Shown: positions 61,506-64,000 of the stretch, in pieces | Layout of the letters: each line of letters opens with the position of its first letter | Numbering within the stretch: position 1 is the first letter of the stretch | Assembly: GCA_019420585.1 (NCBI GenBank) | Contig: JAHZGX010000011.1 | Coordinates: 119,481 to 183,480, forward strand | Origin: Prevotellaceae bacterium | GTDB lineage: Bacteria > Bacteroidota > Bacteroidia > Bacteroidales > Bacteroidaceae | DNA: 64,000 bases | Reading direction: 5' to 3' | Translations under genes and position numbers: made by a program | The notes under the pieces: generated by a model | The model's database searches: none | Told to the model about the DNA's origin: nothing | The model's input: only the letters and a program-made list of their open reading frames with translations

Positions 61506-63767
61506 ATGTATATGAAGACAAGAATCAGAATAACCTTATTGGCTGCAGCCATGCTCTGTACTTCCACGGGCGTGAGAGCCGCAAGCCGTGAATGTGTAGA
61601 TTACGTTAACCCTTACATCGGCAACATCAGCCATCTGCTGGTACCCACGTTTGCCACCATACAGTTACCCAATAGCCTGATGCGCATTTATCCCACCCGT
61701 GCCGACTATACCACGGAGCGCATTGACGGACTGCCTGTAGTGGTCACCAATCACCGCGAGCGCTCGGCGTTCCGTATCAGTGTGACTCAAGGTACGGAAC
61801 TTCGTCCCATCATAAGCACGGACTGGGATCAGGAACGGGTCACGCCTTATTCTTATTACGTAGAGATAGCAGAAAACACCATTGATGTCAGCCTGGCTGT
61901 ATCTCACCAAAGCGCCATCTACGATTTTGAATTTCAGAATCCCGACAAGCCCGCCACCATCATCGTATGCAGTGACAACGGTGCGATGAACGTGCACGAC
62001 ACTCGCGCTGAAGGCTATCAGCAACTGAGTTCCAACATGCGCATCTTTCTTAGTGCCGAGTTTTCCGTGAAGCCCATCGAGAGCGGTGTGCTGAGGGATG
62101 GAACGATACAGGCCGGACAGACCCGCGCCGAGGGGCGCCAGGCCTGCGTGGCCTATAAGTTTCCGGCCGGCACGCGCAAAGTAAGTCTGCGCTATGGCGT
62201 TTCGCTCATCGGTGAAACCCAGGCCGCCCATAACCTCAACCGCGAGCAGAAAGGCTTCAACCGCAAGGGAGTGGAGGCCAAGGGAAGGCGAGTGTGGAAC
62301 GAGACGCTGGGTCGCATACGCGTGAAGGGAGGCACCGAGGATCAGAAGACAGTGTTCTATACCTCTTATTACCGCACGTTTGAGCGTCCCGTATGCCTGA
62401 GCGAGGATGGGCGCTACTTCAGTGCATTCGACGGGAAAGTGCATCTGGATGACGGGATTCCCTTCTACAGCGACGACTGGATATGGGATACTTACCGTGC
62501 AGCACACCCTTTGCGCGCACTGGTATTTCCCACCGAAGAGGAACACATCATAGAGTCTTACCTGCGCATGGCAGAACAGATGGGCACGAAATGGATGCCT
62601 ACTTTCCCGGAGATGACGGGTGACACGCGCCGCATGAACTCCAACCACGGGGTGGCCATGGTGGCCGATGCTCTCTATAAGGGACTCCGTGTGGATGCCG
62701 ACCGCGCTTTCGACTACTGCCGCCGGGGCATAGAGGACAAGACGCTTGCGCCTTGGAGTGGCAAGCCGGCGGGATGGATTGACAGTTTCTACAAGGAACA
62801 CGGCTATATTCCCGCACTGCGTGAGGGTGAGGAAGAGACTGACCCCAATGTGAATGGTTTCGAGAAGCGCCAGCCCGTGGCAGTCACTTTGGGCACGTCA
62901 TACGATGAGTGGTGCCTGTCACGCATAGCCCAATGGCGTGGCGACGAGGAGGCCCGGCAGAAGTACCTGCGCCTGAGTTACAATTACCGCAATGTGTGGA
63001 ATGCCGACACCAAGTTCTTCCACCCGAAGGACAAGGACGGAAATTTCCTGCCCGACTTTGACTATCGCTTCGGGGGAGGCATTGGCGCACGTGATGCCTA
63101 TGATGAGAACAACGGTTGGACTTACCGCTGGGACGTGCAACACAACCTGGCCGACCTGGCCAACCTGATGGGCGGGCGCGAGCAGATGGTTGCCAACCTT
63201 GACCAGACCTTTGCCGAGAGCATGGGGCGCGGCAAGAGGGAGTTCTATACACAACTTCCCGACCAGACAGGAAACATCGGCCAGTTCACCATGGCCAACG
63301 AGCCTTCGCTCCATATACCTTATATATATAATTATGGAGGTGCGCCCTGGAAGACTCAGAAACGCATACGCCAGTGCCTGAAGACCTGGTTCCGCAATGA
63401 CGTGATGGGTATTCCCGGCGATGAGGACGGAGGAGGCATGACCTCGTTTGTGGTCTTCTCCTCCATGGGCTTCTATCCGGTGACCCCGGGCTTCCCTGCC
63501 TACAACATAGGCAGCCCTCTGTTCACGGATGTGGAAGTGACGCTTCCCAATGGAAAGAAGTTCCGTGTGGTGGCCAAGGGATGCAGCGACACCAACAAGT
63601 ATATACAGAGTGTGAAACTGAACGGAAAGACATGGGACAGGCCTTGGTTCAGCCATGATGACATCAAGGATGGCGGCATCCTGGTGCTGCAGATGGGGCC
63701 GAGACCCAACAAGAGTTGGGGCGCAGCCGAGGAGTGCATGCCTCCTTCGGCCGATGCTGCTCTCTGA
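61506..63767 (+). CDS. GH92 alpha-mannosidase-like enzyme (second copy)
   Basis: A 753-residue family-92 enzyme with a signal peptide (ITLLAAAMLCTSTGVRAA). The opening CVDYVNPYIGNISHLLVPTFATIQLPNS differs from the usual IGTGGHGHTFPGA form, lacking its His/Gly-rich loop. The catalytic half keeps the presumed acid Glu534 (DENNGWTYRW), but the specificity loop reads MANEPSLH (596-603) instead of HGNEPSHH, and the base region is GDEDGGGMTS. These changes point to another mannoside linkage than the first copy. A start at 61512 (MKT) is equally possible. Confidence 0.88.
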   Translation: MYMKTRIRITLLAAAMLCTSTGVRAASRECVDYVNPYIGNISHLLVPTFATIQLPNSLMRIYPTRADYTTERIDGLPVVVTNHRERSAFRISVTQGTELRPIISTDWDQERVTPYSYYVEIAENTIDVSLAVSHQSAIYDFEFQNPDKPATIIVCSDNGAMNVHDTRAEGYQQLSSNMRIFLSAEFSVKPIESGVLRDGTIQAGQTRAEGRQACVAYKFPAGTRKVSLRYGVSLIGETQAAHNLNREQKGFNRKGVEAKGRRVWNETLGRIRVKGGTEDQKTVFYTSYYRTFERPVCLSEDGRYFSAFDGKVHLDDGIPFYSDDWIWDTYRAAHPLRALVFPTEEEHIIESYLRMAEQMGTKWMPTFPEMTGDTRRMNSNHGVAMVADALYKGLRVDADRAFDYCRRGIEDKTLAPWSGKPAGWIDSFYKEHGYIPALREGEEETDPNVNGFEKRQPVAVTLGTSYDEWCLSRIAQWRGDEEARQKYLRLSYNYRNVWNADTKFFHPKDKDGNFLPDFDYRFGGGIGARDAYDENNGWTYRWDVQHNLADLANLMGGREQMVANLDQTFAESMGRGKREFYTQLPDQTGNIGQFTMANEPSLHIPYIYNYGGAPWKTQKRIRQCLKTWFRNDVMGIPGDEDGGGMTSFVVFSSMGFYPVTPGFPAYNIGSPLFTDVEVTLPNGKKFRVVAKGCSDTNKYIQSVKLNGKTWDRPWFSHDDIKDGGILVLQMGPRPNKSWGAAEECMPPSADAAL

Positions 63768-63788
63768 TGAGTGCGGGGTGTTCTCAAG

Positions 63789-63848
63789 GCAAAGCCTGCC
63801 TGTATGTCCGGCCTTTTGGAAGGTTGGGGCATTACAGGCAGGCTTTGC
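63789..63848. terminator. 16-bp perfect inverted repeat after GH92
   Basis: GCAAAGCCTGCCTGTA (63789-63804) pairs perfectly with TACAGGCAGGCTTTGC (63833-63848) across 28 bases that can themselves fold. It is probably the transcript end of the GH92 gene, although no long T-run follows. Confidence 0.6.
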
Positions 63849-63899
63849 TATATCAGAAATAGGCATGCTGACATGTCTTATGAGTTCCCGACATTTCAG

Positions 63900-64000
63900 A
63901 AATGGCTTGCGGGCTTCCCGCAAATGGCTTTTCGTGTGAAAACATGCTTGCGGGCTTCCCGCAAATGGCTTTTCGTGTGAAAACATGCTTGCGGGCTTCC
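63900..64000. repeat. second 41-bp tandem array (cut by window end)
   Basis: The anchor GCTTGCGGG occurs at 63905, 63946 and 63987, exactly 41 bp apart; the array continues past the window. Each unit has a perfect dyad TTGCGGG-CTT-CCCGCAA and a second TTTTC-GTGT-GAAAA dyad. Aligned to the unit at 4386-4655 without gaps, 24 of 41 positions agree, concentrated in the dyad arms. Confidence 0.9.

Overview
The window is a piece of a Bacteroidales chromosome, most likely Prevotellaceae. The evidence is the repeated Bacteroidetes promoter -7 box (TAnnTTTGC, for example TATCTTTGC before prs and TACTTTTGC before guaA), weak Shine-Dalgarno usage, SusB/GH97 and GH92 glycosidases, a type IX secretion-like C-terminal tail on the CotH protein, and a long PurF. 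I see no rRNA, tRNA or CRISPR array. The species cannot be fixed from the sequence alone.

Layout. 1-8.5 kb: a Gly/Arg-rich secreted protein, an OmpP1/FadL-like porin, a MATE exporter, a 41-bp tandem array, then pyrC and a polyprenol-phosphate glycosyltransferase divergent from guaA. 8.48-18.04 kb: an AT-rich integrative element inserted in the 3' end of guaA. It carries a tyrosine integrase, a replication-like protein with embedded DNA repeats, a divergent control region with an HTH/methyltransferase-like protein, a second catalytic-domain-only tyrosine recombinase, a highly structured probable non-coding RNA, and cargo of unknown function. 18-26 kb: an esterase and a lipoprotein, then purF-carA-carB. 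26-33 kb: a small membrane protein, cysC-cysD-cysN, a PAPS-dependent sulfotransferase, a GH97 and an HU protein. 33-38 kb: GH92, a Tat-exported phosphoesterase and prs. 38-50 kb: housekeeping genes (dnaX, divIC, plsC with a stand-alone MetH activation domain, an SDR, two TPR proteins, gyrA). 50-64 kb: a clan GH-A glycosidase, a CotH-kinase surface protein, an ATP-grasp/esterase/S51-peptidase operon, a BASS transporter, a GH25 muramidase, a second GH92, and a second 41-bp tandem array cut by the window end.

How the genes work together. purF, carA, carB, pyrC, guaA and prs supply nucleotides. cysC/D/N make PAPS, and the sulfotransferase is the only visible consumer, so the locus looks like one for sulfonating an exported or host-derived acceptor rather than for sulfate assimilation. 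The glycosidases suggest use of host or yeast mannans and alpha-galactosides.

The most interesting signals are: the guaA-integrated element with its rod-shaped RNA and unknown cargo; two separate tandem arrays that share a 41-bp period and the same two-dyad design but differ in sequence; the PAPS/sulfotransferase cluster; the ATP-grasp/esterase/S51 operon; and the detached MetH reactivation domain.
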